DNA of 16,528 bases, taken from assembly GCA_937967535.1 (NCBI GenBank), contig CALCMV010000366.1, positions 1 through 16,528 of the forward strand, written 5' to 3'. The notes beneath the pieces were generated by a model. It saw nothing but the letters and a program-made list of their open reading frames with translations, was not told where the DNA came from and made no database searches. This document shows, piece by piece, positions 1 through 7,588 of this stretch (the first letter of the stretch is position 1; the number at the start of each line of letters is the position of its first letter). The position numbers and the translations under genes are program-made. The DNA comes from an uncultured Saprospiraceae bacterium (GTDB taxonomy: Bacteria > Bacteroidota > Bacteroidia > Chitinophagales > Saprospiraceae).

Positions 1-69
1 ATCAATTATTTACAAAATAAAAATAAAAAATTTGTTTGTAAAATAATTTAAATTCAATCGTAAATCTAT

Positions 70-100
70 CTCGTCTGACATTTTGAAAATGTCCGACGAG
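70..100. repeat. 31-nt near-perfect palindrome
   Basis: The arms CTCGTCTGACATTTT and AAAATGTCCGACGAG pair around a single central G with one mismatch (T76/C94). The stem is about 15 bp. It could be a dispersed palindromic repeat or a terminator for a gene to the left of the window. There is no coding sequence around it. Confidence 0.7.
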
Positions 101-215
101 TGGGCTTTCCACCAAATTCCTAGATGAGCCAAATTTGGCGAAGACATTAAATGAATCATCTGTATTCTAATTCATTTTTAAATATTCCAAATCATTCACA
201 ATTTACAAAAAAATA

Positions 216-317
216 ACTCGCGTAAACAATGCTTGAATACTTTGATGTCCAAATACTTAATTGAAATTCGTTTAAGCATTATCACATTTAAGCATTGTAG
301 CATTGTTTATCGCGAGT
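216..317. repeat. Inverted repeat with 17-18 nt arms
   Basis: ACTCGCGTAAACAATGC (216-232) matches the reverse complement of GCATTGTTTATCGCGAGT (300-317) apart from one inserted base. The arms enclose 67 nt containing degenerate TTTAAGCATT words. The outline resembles a small non-autonomous element or a palindromic intergenic repeat. No transposase or target-site duplication was identified. Confidence 0.55.
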
Positions 318-334
318 ATTCTAACCAATTTATT

Positions 335-426
335 ATGAGATGAATGATTTTTGATTTGGTGATTTTTGATTGATTCAATCTGAATCCGGCAATTAAAAAT
401 CTAAAATCTAAAATCACTCATCTCAT
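335..426. repeat. Inverted repeat with 23-nt arms, possible symporter terminator
   Basis: Positions 335-357 pair with 404-426, with mismatches only at 344/417 and 352/409. The 344/417 mismatch becomes a G-U pair in minus-strand RNA. The interior is 46 nt. It lies about 45 nt past the symporter stop, so it may act as the 3' hairpin of that minus-strand operon, although the loop is long for a classical intrinsic terminator. Confidence 0.5.
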
Positions 427-468
427 TCCATTGTAGCATTACAACATTTAAGCATTTAAGCATTGTAA

Positions 469-2268
469 TTAGTCATGGTCAGCCGGTGCGCCTGCGCCGC
501 GTGGGATACGAATTTCCTCTACCAAAGCCTGAATATTTTCGGGCGGAGGAGGCGTAAAGCTGGATACTACAAGTGCTACTACAAAATTAAATAACATACC
601 GAGCGTACCGATACCTTCGGGCGAAATACCGAACAACCATTGGTCTGATGTACCACCGCCGTACTTGAAGTAAATAATGTATGCTCCGGTAAAGACCAAA
701 CCGACAATCATACCGGCTACTGCCCCTTGCATATTCATACGTTTGTAGAAAATACCAAGCAAAATAGCGGGGAAGAAGGAAGCCGCTGCCAGACCAAATG
801 CCCAGGCAACCACCTCAGCCACGAAGCCGGGCGGATTGATGCCGAAATAAGCTGCAATGACTACAGCAACACCAATTGTAATACGTGCATAAGTTAATTC
901 TTGCTTCTCAGTAATACCGGGCATCGCAAAGTTTTTCAACAAATCATGCGAAATAGAAGAAGAAATGACCAACAACAAACCCGCAGCCGTAGAGAGTGCC
1001 GCAGCCAAACCACCAGCTACCACAAGAGCAATGACCCAAGCAGGCAGTCCGGCAATTTCAGGATTGGCGAGTACCATAATATCTCTATTCACAAATAATT
1101 CATTCTTTGTAGCCGGGTCTGCGTTAGTTACAAATCGCTCTCCTGCAGTACCTCGTTTGTCGCCTTCGGCAAACGTCGGTTTTTTATCAAGAAGTGCTTT
1201 GCCCGCGACGTAATTGATGTTTCCATCATTATTCTTATCCGACCACGCCAACAAGCCTGTATTTTCCCAATTTCCAAACCAAGCCGGCATAGAAGCATAC
1301 GGCTGATTACTCACGGTATTAATCAAATTGGTACGTGCAAATGCCGCTACGGCAGGGGCTGTCGTATAAAGAATAGCAATAAATACCAATGCCCAACCCG
1401 CAGATTTACGTGCATCACGCACTTTAGGAACCGTAAAGAAACGCACAATAACATGTGGCAATCCGGCAGTACCCAACATCAATGCCGCAGTTACGAAAAA
1501 TAGGTCTGTGATACCTTTGTGAGAGGTCGTGTATGCTTTAAAGCCCAAATCAGTATGAAGGGTATCCAATGTGCCAAGTAGCGAACTACCATCTGAAAGC
1601 AGATTGCCACCAAAACCGAGTTGAGGGATTGGATTACCCACCATTTGAATAGAAATAAAAATTGCAGGAACAAGGTAGGCAAAAATCAAAACACAATATT
1701 GTGCGACTTGCGTGTATGTAATCCCCTTCATACCTCCAAGTACAGCATAGAAAAAGACGATACCCGTACCAATCATTACCCCATACTCAAAATCTATATT
1801 GAGAAAACGTGCAAATGCAATACCTACACCCCCCATCTGCCCTACGATGTAGGTAAAAGAGATGAAAATCGCACAAATCAATGCCACCAAACGTGCCGTT
1901 TGAGAGTAATATCTGTCACCGATAAAATCCGGTACGGTAAATTTACCAAACTTACGCAAGTAAGGCGCGAGCAAGAGCGCGAGCAACACGTAACCGCCCG
2001 TCCAGCCCATCAGGTACTGTGCGCCCTGATAGCCCATAAACGAAATCAAACCCGCCATCGAAATAAACGATGCAGCAGACATCCAATCGGCAGCCGTAGC
2101 CATACCGTTCAATACAGGTGGTACACCACCACCTGCTACATAAAATTCACTGGTAGAACCGGCACGCGCCCATACTGCGATACCTATATATAGCAAAAAG
2201 GTTAAACCTACAATAACCCCGGTCCATATCTGCACAGTAGTAAGACCTAATATCATTACATTTAACAT
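469..2268 (-). CDS. Sodium:solute symporter, ActP/VC_2705-like
   Basis: This is an inner-membrane sodium-coupled uptake carrier of the SSS family (599 aa). About 13 hydrophobic segments are spread along the protein. The N-terminal third has the subfamily-typical stretch AADWMSAASFISMAG and, after the third membrane segment, GKFTVPDFIGDRYYS. A roughly 90-residue hydrophilic insert sits in the middle (SDKNNDGNINY through the LFVNRD region), as in the VC_2705 branch, and contains an EF-hand-like D-x-N-x-D-G-x-I loop. The nearest characterised relatives carry acetate or other short carboxylates; the substrate here is inferred, not shown. It follows a DUF4212 gene by 71 nt on the same strand, and that pairing is characteristic of two-component symporters of this subfamily. 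The chosen ATG gives a normal family length; the ATG four codons later is possible. Confidence 0.9.
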   Translation of the reverse strand: MLNVMILGLTTVQIWTGVIVGLTFLLYIGIAVWARAGSTSEFYVAGGGVPPVLNGMATAADWMSAASFISMAGLISFMGYQGAQYLMGWTGGYVLLALLLAPYLRKFGKFTVPDFIGDRYYSQTARLVALICAIFISFTYIVGQMGGVGIAFARFLNIDFEYGVMIGTGIVFFYAVLGGMKGITYTQVAQYCVLIFAYLVPAIFISIQMVGNPIPQLGFGGNLLSDGSSLLGTLDTLHTDLGFKAYTTSHKGITDLFFVTAALMLGTAGLPHVIVRFFTVPKVRDARKSAGWALVFIAILYTTAPAVAAFARTNLINTVSNQPYASMPAWFGNWENTGLLAWSDKNNDGNINYVAGKALLDKKPTFAEGDKRGTAGERFVTNADPATKNELFVNRDIMVLANPEIAGLPAWVIALVVAGGLAAALSTAAGLLLVISSSISHDLLKNFAMPGITEKQELTYARITIGVAVVIAAYFGINPPGFVAEVVAWAFGLAAASFFPAILLGIFYKRMNMQGAVAGMIVGLVFTGAYIIYFKYGGGTSDQWLFGISPEGIGTLGMLFNFVVALVVSSFTPPPPENIQALVEEIRIPRGAGAPADHD

Positions 2269-2303
2269 GATTATTTTATTTTTAATATTAAAAAATGTAC
2301 ACG

Positions 2304-2331
2304 GTAGAGACGCGATTAATCGCGTCTCTAC
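2304..2331. repeat. 28-nt perfect palindrome inside the symporter operon
   Basis: GTAGAGACGCGATT (2304-2317) is followed directly by its exact reverse complement (2318-2331). It occupies much of the 71-nt gap between the DUF4212 stop and the symporter start. In RNA it would form a 12-14 bp stem. It could modulate the ratio of the two subunits, block mRNA decay, or simply be a dispersed repeat insertion. Confidence 0.8.
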
Positions 2332-2339
2332 GGGGTTGA

Positions 2340-2597
2340 TTAATCTTCGTCCACACCGTATTCTTTATCTAGCCTATTCATCCAACGGATATAAACGAAT
2401 ATCAGCACCACGAAAACATAAATAGCTCCTTGTTGTGCAAACCAAAAACCGAGTTTGAAACCTCCGATTTGGATATTATTTAAGGCATCGGCAAAGAGAA
2501 TCCCGCAACCATAGGAAACAATAAACCAGACACTTAGCAAAATGGCCAAGTAGCGTAGGTTTTTGCTCCAATATTCTTGCATTTTATTATTTGACAT
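2340..2597 (-). CDS. DUF4212 small subunit of sodium/solute symporter
   Basis: This is an 85-residue membrane protein with two predicted transmembrane helices (about residues 13-35 and 49-70). The N-terminal motif MQEYWSKNLRYLAILLSVWF is followed by the conserved-looking IGGFKLGFWFAQQGAIYVFV. The pattern of an N-terminal YW-x-x-N-x-R segment and a second FWFAQQG helix is typical of DUF4212 (sodium/substrate symporter small subunit). These genes lie directly upstream of ActP/VC_2705-type symporters, as here, and the product probably assembles with the large carrier. Its biochemical role is unproven. The start is the first ATG; an alternative ATG lies five codons in. The upstream leader holds direct repeats of AAGTTTAAGTTTA (about 2601-2630) and a 33-nt palindrome. 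Confidence 0.9.
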   Translation of the reverse strand: MSNNKMQEYWSKNLRYLAILLSVWFIVSYGCGILFADALNNIQIGGFKLGFWFAQQGAIYVFVVLIFVYIRWMNRLDKEYGVDED

Positions 2598-2649
2598 AAT
2601 AAGTTTAAGTTTAAGAAGAAGTTTAAGTTTAAATTGAAGACCCTGCGTA

Positions 2650-2682
2650 AAACCTATAAGGTTTTAAAAACCTTATAGGTTT
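2650..2682. repeat. 33-nt perfect palindrome upstream of DUF4212
   Basis: A 16-bp perfect stem (left arm AAACCTATAAGGTTTT) surrounds a single central A at 2666. It sits between the porin-like gene stop (2780) and the DUF4212 start (2597). It could terminate the porin-like transcript, which runs on the minus strand. It may equally be a member of a mobile palindromic repeat family. Confidence 0.8.
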
Positions 2683-2779
2683 GGTTATCAGTATTTTACA
2701 TTCAAAACAAACCCCAATAAACTTCTATAAATTATTTTATTTTAATAAAAAATTTCAACAACTCGTCAACTCAACAACT

Positions 2780-4057
2780 CTACAAGAAAATATGCATCTG
2801 AAGACGAATTTGAGATAGTCCGTCATCTTGCGTTGGGATAGCACCCTCTCTTACATCACCGGCGATTCTGTGATATTCCAAAGTTAATTTGGCATGATGA
2901 CCATTGATATAATAATTCACCCCAACATTTAAGGCACTGACAGCAGCATCGTAGCCTTGATAAGAGCCGTTATTGAACGCCACATAAGGCATGATATTGG
3001 CTGATTTGAGGTAATAGCCTGCCTGTGCGTATATGACATTTCCGGTTCCAGCCCAACGACTTACGTAGTTCTCACCATAATTAAAATTCATAAAAGCCAG
3101 ATAAGCATTTATAGCATCGCCATTAGTTCCCGAAGGCATATCCAAAAAGACATCTAATCCGAAATGACCAACGCTGCTATGCTCTCCGGTAGCCGCATTA
3201 TACATGCCATTTGGGTGAGCAAAAAATCCGGCTCCGACTGCCAGTACTTTTTTCTTACCCAGATAAGTGCCTACGGCAAAAGGCAATTTGGTAGATTCTG
3301 CATCAAAAATATTGTAGCGGAAGTAGCCCTCTACTATCGTATTGCCGGTAGGGTCGCCATCTTCGTTTAGGTTGGAGACACCGTTGTAGGTCAATCCGCT
3401 ATCTCTTGCACCGAAGTCTATACCACCGCCAATCGTATTGCGAAGTGGAGAGTTGAGTGCTATGCGATAATCAAATTTTTCAATCTGTCCTTTCGCATAC
3501 ACCCCCAAGTGGCGTGCAAATTGGTCGGTAATACCCAAGGAATGCCATGCTACGAAAGGACGCGATTGGTCGAGCGTCATAAGATTCAGGGTACTTTGGT
3601 TGGATAGTCGGGTCAAGCCTTTCCAATAATGCAGACCGGCTCCTACATACACTGCATCGTGTAGTTTGAGTTCTCCCCAGGCATCATGAAGAAACATCTG
3701 CGGTGTATCTCCATTATTTCCAAGAGAGGTAAGATTGCCGGGTGAGAGGCTGTTCAGTCCGAAATGTGTGAGCAGCATAAATTTCGGTGACACCTGCGCG
3801 AATGCCAAAAATCGGGAACGCCTGATACTTGGTGTCAGTTGCAGTTTTGAACCTTCTGCTTCCAGATTATTGGTAGTTGCCCAGAGTTGATGCCAGGTAA
3901 TAAAGCGGATGTATTTTTTGCCATCCTCACTGAGTTTGAGGGTGAGAGGTTTGTAAGAATGGTCTACTTCCGATTTTTCTTGTGCAGTCATAGTGTGAAC
4001 CGCAAAAAAATACACCAGAAGCAGAGCCATCGTTTTCATAACAGTTCGAGTTCTCAT
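2780..4057 (-). CDS. Porin-like outer-membrane beta-barrel protein
   Basis: This 425-residue protein starts with a signal peptide: basic start (MRTRTVMK), hydrophobic core ALLLVYFFAV, and a probable cut after MTA. The mature part is rich in alternating polar/hydrophobic strands with aromatic residues, such as YVGAGLHYW, FGLDVFLDM, VIYAQAGYYLKSA and ALNVGVNYYINGH. It ends in a strand with a terminal aromatic-aliphatic pattern, RLQMHIFL. This is the profile of a Bacteroidota outer-membrane barrel with about 14-18 strands. I do not recognise a specific family, and a phosphate-selective-porin-like fold is only one option. It lies upstream of the symporter pair on the same strand, about 180 nt away, so it may let the same solute through the outer membrane. 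A good promoter lies upstream at 4131-4162. Translation could also start at the ATG at 4039. Confidence 0.7.
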   Translation of the reverse strand: MRTRTVMKTMALLLVYFFAVHTMTAQEKSEVDHSYKPLTLKLSEDGKKYIRFITWHQLWATTNNLEAEGSKLQLTPSIRRSRFLAFAQVSPKFMLLTHFGLNSLSPGNLTSLGNNGDTPQMFLHDAWGELKLHDAVYVGAGLHYWKGLTRLSNQSTLNLMTLDQSRPFVAWHSLGITDQFARHLGVYAKGQIEKFDYRIALNSPLRNTIGGGIDFGARDSGLTYNGVSNLNEDGDPTGNTIVEGYFRYNIFDAESTKLPFAVGTYLGKKKVLAVGAGFFAHPNGMYNAATGEHSSVGHFGLDVFLDMPSGTNGDAINAYLAFMNFNYGENYVSRWAGTGNVIYAQAGYYLKSANIMPYVAFNNGSYQGYDAAVSALNVGVNYYINGHHAKLTLEYHRIAGDVREGAIPTQDDGLSQIRLQMHIFL

Positions 4058-4130
4058 AAGCTCTTGTTTAGTAATTCTTTAATGTGTGTAAATACCGGAA
4101 GGGGTCGCTTGCCGATAGCTGTTTATTATT

Positions 4131-4162
4131 CAAAAGTATATAGATAACTATATATGTCCAAA
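4131..4162 (-). promoter_or_regulatory. Bacteroidota-type promoter for the porin-like gene
   Basis: Read on the minus strand, TTTG (4162-4159) is followed after 20 nt by TACTTTTG (4138-4131), an exact match to TAnnTTTG. The spacing fits the Bacteroidota primary-sigma promoter. Transcription would start near 4125, leaving a leader of roughly 65-70 nt. Apart from this promoter and the 35-nt repeats at 4291-4402, nothing was found in the 351-nt gap 4058-4408. Confidence 0.6.
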
Positions 4163-4290
4163 TGTTTTCCGACTTTTTTTAATATTTTGTTAAAATTAAA
4201 TTGTAAAAAGAGAAGAAAATGCGGTAGGATTTTGGGGGGATATGTGTTTTTTTAATCAGAAATTAGGGAAAGGTAGTACAGACACAAATG

Positions 4291-4402
4291 CCTCATTCGT
4301 AGGGACAAGGCATGCCTTATCCCTGTCTCATTCGTAGGGACAAGGCATGCCTTATCCCTGTCTCATTCGTAGGGACAAGGCATGCCTTGTCCCTACGAAT
4401 GA
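4291..4402. repeat. Three 35-nt tandem repeats ending in a 40-nt perfect palindrome
   Basis: The word TCATTCGTAGGGACAAGGCA begins at 4293, 4328 and 4363, a period of exactly 35 nt. The first two copies continue into TGCCTTATCCCTG. The third continues into the full reverse complement TGCCTTGTCCCTACGAATGA, making a perfect palindrome at 4363-4402 centred at 4382/4383. The cluster ends 6 nt before the ATPase stop codon (4409), so its hairpin may also terminate that minus-strand gene. Confidence 0.85.
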
Positions 4403-4408
4403 AGGTAG

Positions 4409-5851
4409 CTAAGGTGCTTCAAACAAAGCCTCCAAATCCAGTACTTTCTGTACCAAACCCAAGCTGTGCTGATTATGCGCCAATCCGAAAGGTGCGATGA
4501 ATGTCCACACCAACCTTTTTTTATTTTTTGTTGTTTCTTGAAAAATGAAACCTTTATCGCGCACAGTTTCTGCATATGATTTGGTCATTACGAAGGGTTT
4601 TTCGTGGAATTTTATTTCAAATAAATTAATGACCTTATCTTTTCTTTCTAATAATAAATCAATTTGTGCGCCCTTTTCCGTAGCTGTTCCTTTTTTGTGA
4701 AATGAAGATGAAATCGCATACACCCCCGCAATGCTCAATGCTTTTTTAATTTGTGGTAAATGCTTGATACAGAGGCTTTCGAAGGTATATCCACTCCAAA
4801 TTTTGTATGCTTGTGTTTGGCTCAAATGCTGCCAAGTATCATCTCCTTCGTAAAGGTTATTTTCGATAAATTGGAGGTAAAAAAGTGAATATTCATCAGT
4901 GAGGCGGTGGAGTTTGCCCTTCTTCTTTTTTCCGTAAGCCCTGTAAATCGAAATGAAACCCGACTGCTGCAACTCATCCAAGACTTTGGTGAGTGTACCG
5001 CCATTGCCCACATCCGATGCAGCGATAATTTCGTCGCGGGTCATGCCTTGTCGCTTGGTAGCGAGTGCGCGTACCACTGACACATGATTGTCCGAATTTT
5101 CGAATAATGCAGGGTATAATTTTCCAAATTCATCACTTAACAAACCCGTCTTCGAAAAGCAAATATTATTGATATTCTGAACGGCACTGTCTCCTGCTTC
5201 CACTTCTTTGAGATAATGCGGAATCCCACCCATTGCCATATAAATTTCGACGATATGATAACGAGGCAGCCCAATATTTCTACTGCGAAAATAACGCTCT
5301 GTTTCGTGTAGCGTAAAGGGTTCTAAGTGAAGACGTCGCGTAATACGATTGTGTAAGCCGCCTGTGTGGTTGACTACTTTTTGTACCATCCAAGAAGCAG
5401 CCGAGCCACATATCACCACGACAACATTCTCTCGTACTGCCCAACTATTCCAAAACCAGCTCAAACCTTGTATAAAATCCGTTTCGCCTGCCGATAGCCA
5501 TGGTAATTCATCAAGAAAGATGACATATTTTTCCTCTGATTCAATTTTTGCTAAATATCTCGTTAATATCATAAAAGCAGCTAACCAGTCAATCGGTGTT
5601 TCAATGACTTCATCTTTATTAGCAAATTTGGATAGTACATGGGCAAAATTTCTGAGCTGTCGTCCAACATCAGCATTTTGAATACCTGACAATTTAAATT
5701 TTATATATTTTTCGTAAATAGATTCAATCAAAAAAGTCTTCCCTACCCTTCTGCGACCAATGACCGCCACCATCTCCGCCTCTCGCGAGTGCAAGGCTTT
5801 CATGAGTATTTTCTGTTCTTTTTCTCTTCCGATTAATATTGTATTTTCCAT
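4409..5851 (-). CDS. AAA ATPase with C-terminal PD-(D/E)XK-like region
   Basis: This 480-residue protein belongs to the archaeal-type/DUF234-like ATPases. The N-terminal ATPase shows a Walker A G-R-R-R-V-G-K-T (residues 32-39), a Walker B VIFLDELPW (D114/E115) and a sensor-like VVVVICGSAASWM. A winged-helix-like middle part follows (about 275-340, RQGMTRDEIIAASDVGNGGT). The C-terminus contains Q-I-D-L-L-L-E (D398) and F-E-I-K-F (E412, K414), the spacing of a PD-(D/E)XK nuclease core. The physiological role of the family is unclear, and many members are found in variable genomic regions. The gene stands alone: repeats lie just past its stop and just before its start, and its neighbours are transport genes. 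The ATG start puts GRE eight residues in, normal for the family. Gene moved as a cassette is an inference. Confidence 0.85.
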   Translation of the reverse strand: MENTILIGREKEQKILMKALHSREAEMVAVIGRRRVGKTFLIESIYEKYIKFKLSGIQNADVGRQLRNFAHVLSKFANKDEVIETPIDWLAAFMILTRYLAKIESEEKYVIFLDELPWLSAGETDFIQGLSWFWNSWAVRENVVVVICGSAASWMVQKVVNHTGGLHNRITRRLHLEPFTLHETERYFRSRNIGLPRYHIVEIYMAMGGIPHYLKEVEAGDSAVQNINNICFSKTGLLSDEFGKLYPALFENSDNHVSVVRALATKRQGMTRDEIIAASDVGNGGTLTKVLDELQQSGFISIYRAYGKKKKGKLHRLTDEYSLFYLQFIENNLYEGDDTWQHLSQTQAYKIWSGYTFESLCIKHLPQIKKALSIAGVYAISSSFHKKGTATEKGAQIDLLLERKDKVINLFEIKFHEKPFVMTKSYAETVRDKGFIFQETTKNKKRLVWTFIAPFGLAHNQHSLGLVQKVLDLEALFEAP

Positions 5852-5878
5852 ATCGTAACATAGAGATTCTTGTCTGTC

Positions 5879-6067
5879 AGCTTAATTATGTTTTAAAACC
5901 TACTTTAAGCTGAAATAAAGTCATTTTTCAGCTTAATCTATATAAAAATACATAGATTCAGCTACAAAAATAAATTAACACAGCTTAATCTAAGTAAAAA
6001 TACACAGATTCAGCTATAAAAATACAATACACCAGCTTAATCTATGTTTTAAAACCCACTTTCAGCT
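5879..6067. repeat. Four 34-nt imperfect palindromes at 52-nt pitch
   Basis: Copies lie at 5879-5911 (33 nt), 5930-5963, 5982-6015 and 6034-6067, each separated by exactly 18 nt of AT-rich, non-matching sequence. Every copy starts AGCTTAAT and ends TTCAGCT or TTAAGCT, so each can fold on itself. Copies 2 and 3 share a TAAAAATACA centre with a GATT before the last CAGCT. Copies 1 and 4 share a TATGTTTTAAAACC centre, giving an A-B-B-A order. The array lies between the ATPase start and the TRAP large permease stop. Just after it, 6097-6127 has short GTCCACCGT repeats. Confidence 0.85.
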
Positions 6068-6130
6068 ACGACAAAATCGTCCACTATCAAACAAGGCGTC
6101 CGTCCACCGTAAGCCGTCCACCGTCCACCT

Positions 6131-7474
6131 TTAGAATATATAAATAATTTCAGGAAAGAGAATCACCACCGCAATCATAATAATTTGAATGATAATAAAA
6201 GGAATAATACCACGATACAAGTGCTGTGTCGTGACTTCGGGGGGCGCGACTCCCTTCAAATAGAAGAGCGAAAACCCAAAAGGTGGTGTGAGGAAAGAAG
6301 TTTGCAGATTGAGTGCCATCAAGATACCGACCCAAAGCATATCCACTTCATATACATTAAATATTGGTGTAATGATGGGTACAAAAATGAAAATAATTTC
6401 AATGAAATCAATAAAAAATCCCGCAACAAAAATCAAGACCATCACAATAGTAAGGAAAACCATTGGGGAGAGATTCGCATTTTGAATGAGTTCTATCAGA
6501 TAATCGTCTCCTCCTAATGTTCTAAAAACCAATGTAAAAGTCGTTGCGCCCAATAATATCCAAAAGACCATCGCGGTCAATTGCATGGTTTGTCGCATGA
6601 CTTGATTGAGGATATTGAGGTTAAATTTTCTTTCTAATACGGTCAATAAAGTCGCACCCATCGCACCCACCGCAGCCGCTTCGGTAGGCGAAGCAATACC
6701 TACGAATATAGACCCCAAGACGGCTACTATCAACAAAAGCGGCAGAAAAAAGGCTTTGAATACACGCAAAGCGAAACCCTTGCCGCGCATTGCTTTCACT
6801 TCATCATCAGGTATTGGTGGTGCCCATGTAGGACGCAAATTACTAATGACCAAAATGTAAATAATGTAGCCAATGACCAATAAAAATCCGGGTAAAAACG
6901 CTGCTTTGAACATCGACCCGACATCTACCTGCGCCGCACCACGCGAACTCGCCCCGATTTGGTCTGCCAATAAAATCAAGACCACCGAAGGCGGAATAAT
7001 CTGCCCTAAAGTCCCCGACGAAGCGATAACGCCCGTTGCCAATTCGGGTTTGTAACCACGCTTGAGCATTACGGGCAAACTGAGTACGCCCATCGTCACC
7101 ACCGTAGCTCCCACGATACCCGTAGAAGCTGCGAGCAGCGCACCCACTATCACCACCGAAATCGCCAAACCACCACGCAAACTCCCAAAAAGATTCGCCA
7201 TTGTCTCCAAAAGACTCTCTGCCAAACCCGATTTTTCGAGCATGATACCCATGTAGATAAACAAAGGCACAGCCATGAGCATCGTTGTATTAATCGTCCC
7301 CATGAAGCGCGAAGGCAGCAAATTGAAATCGCGCATACTAATCACCTCCGGCGCAAACATCATCACCACCAATGCAAATACCACCGATACACCACCCAAT
7401 GTAAAAGCCACCGGATAGCCTTTGAGTATCAGGGCAAAAATTATGAAGAAAAGTATTAATGCTAAAAATCCCAT
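6131..7474 (-). CDS. dctM: TRAP transporter large permease (DctM-type)
   Basis: This is the 12-segment membrane subunit that carries out sodium-driven uptake in a tripartite ATP-independent periplasmic (TRAP) transporter (447 aa). It starts with a hydrophobic helix, MGFLALILFFIIFALILKG, followed by YPVAFTLGG. Family-typical stretches include PLFIYMGIMLEKSGLAESLL, GATVVTMGVLSLPVMLKRGY, ASSGTLGQIIPPSVVLILLA and, in the second half, GIASPTEAAAVGAMGA and NLQTSFLTPPFGFSLFYLKG. The tail resembles the mannitol/chloroaromatic branch of DctM proteins, but the substrate cannot be read from this subunit. The small permease lies upstream on the same strand across a 114-nt gap filled with short repeats. 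No periplasmic binding protein gene is present in the window. Confidence 0.93.
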   Translation of the reverse strand: MGFLALILFFIIFALILKGYPVAFTLGGVSVVFALVVMMFAPEVISMRDFNLLPSRFMGTINTTMLMAVPLFIYMGIMLEKSGLAESLLETMANLFGSLRGGLAISVVIVGALLAASTGIVGATVVTMGVLSLPVMLKRGYKPELATGVIASSGTLGQIIPPSVVLILLADQIGASSRGAAQVDVGSMFKAAFLPGFLLVIGYIIYILVISNLRPTWAPPIPDDEVKAMRGKGFALRVFKAFFLPLLLIVAVLGSIFVGIASPTEAAAVGAMGATLLTVLERKFNLNILNQVMRQTMQLTAMVFWILLGATTFTLVFRTLGGDDYLIELIQNANLSPMVFLTIVMVLIFVAGFFIDFIEIIFIFVPIITPIFNVYEVDMLWVGILMALNLQTSFLTPPFGFSLFYLKGVAPPEVTTQHLYRGIIPFIIIQIIMIAVVILFPEIIYIF

Positions 7475-7476
7475 TG

Positions 7477-7521
7477 GACGAGTTGATGAGTTGATGAATT
7501 GTCGAGTTGTCGAGTTGTCGA
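7477..7521. repeat. Degenerate short tandem repeats between the TRAP subunits
   Basis: Words of GAGTTGATGAGTTGATG and GAGTTGTCGAGTTGTCGA repeat back to back directly before the large permease start codon. Read on the opposite strand they are CAACTC-type words. Similar words occur at 2756-2783 (CAACTCGTCAACTCAACAAC) and, more diverged, at 8110-8140. Another set of short repeats (GCGGACTGCGGACCG) lies at about 7559-7575. Confidence 0.6.
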
Positions 7522-7588
7522 AAATTATTTATACAAAATCCTTGTCTCGCCTATTAGCGGCGGACTGCGGACCGTTGGCTGCTGACCA

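Larger units (their letters stand above)
1..468. other. Non-coding left flank with inverted repeats
   Basis: No credible coding region is visible in this AT-rich stretch downstream of the symporter gene. It holds three inverted repeats, listed separately, a 12-nt perfect palindrome GCCAAATTTGGC at 128-139, and several copies of a word close to TTTAAGCATTGTAGCATT (about 270-308 and 432-468). The last copies run up to the symporter stop codon. No tRNA or promoter was recognised. Confidence 0.6.

Noticed and set aside
1225..1260. EF-hand-like calcium loop in the symporter as a novelty
   Set aside because: The D-K-N-x-D-G-x-I loop in the hydrophilic insert appears to be a usual feature of this symporter branch.
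1621..2193. 190-residue open frame on the plus strand
   Set aside because: It lies fully antisense to the well-supported symporter gene, and its product has no recognisable domain.
4312..4500. 62-residue open frame over the 35-nt repeats
   Set aside because: It is produced by translating the palindromic repeats and antisense of the ATPase end.
5879..6067. CRISPR array
   Set aside because: Spacers are 18 nt, AT-rich and of constant length, repeats vary between copies, and no cas gene is near. A regular palindromic repeat array describes it better.
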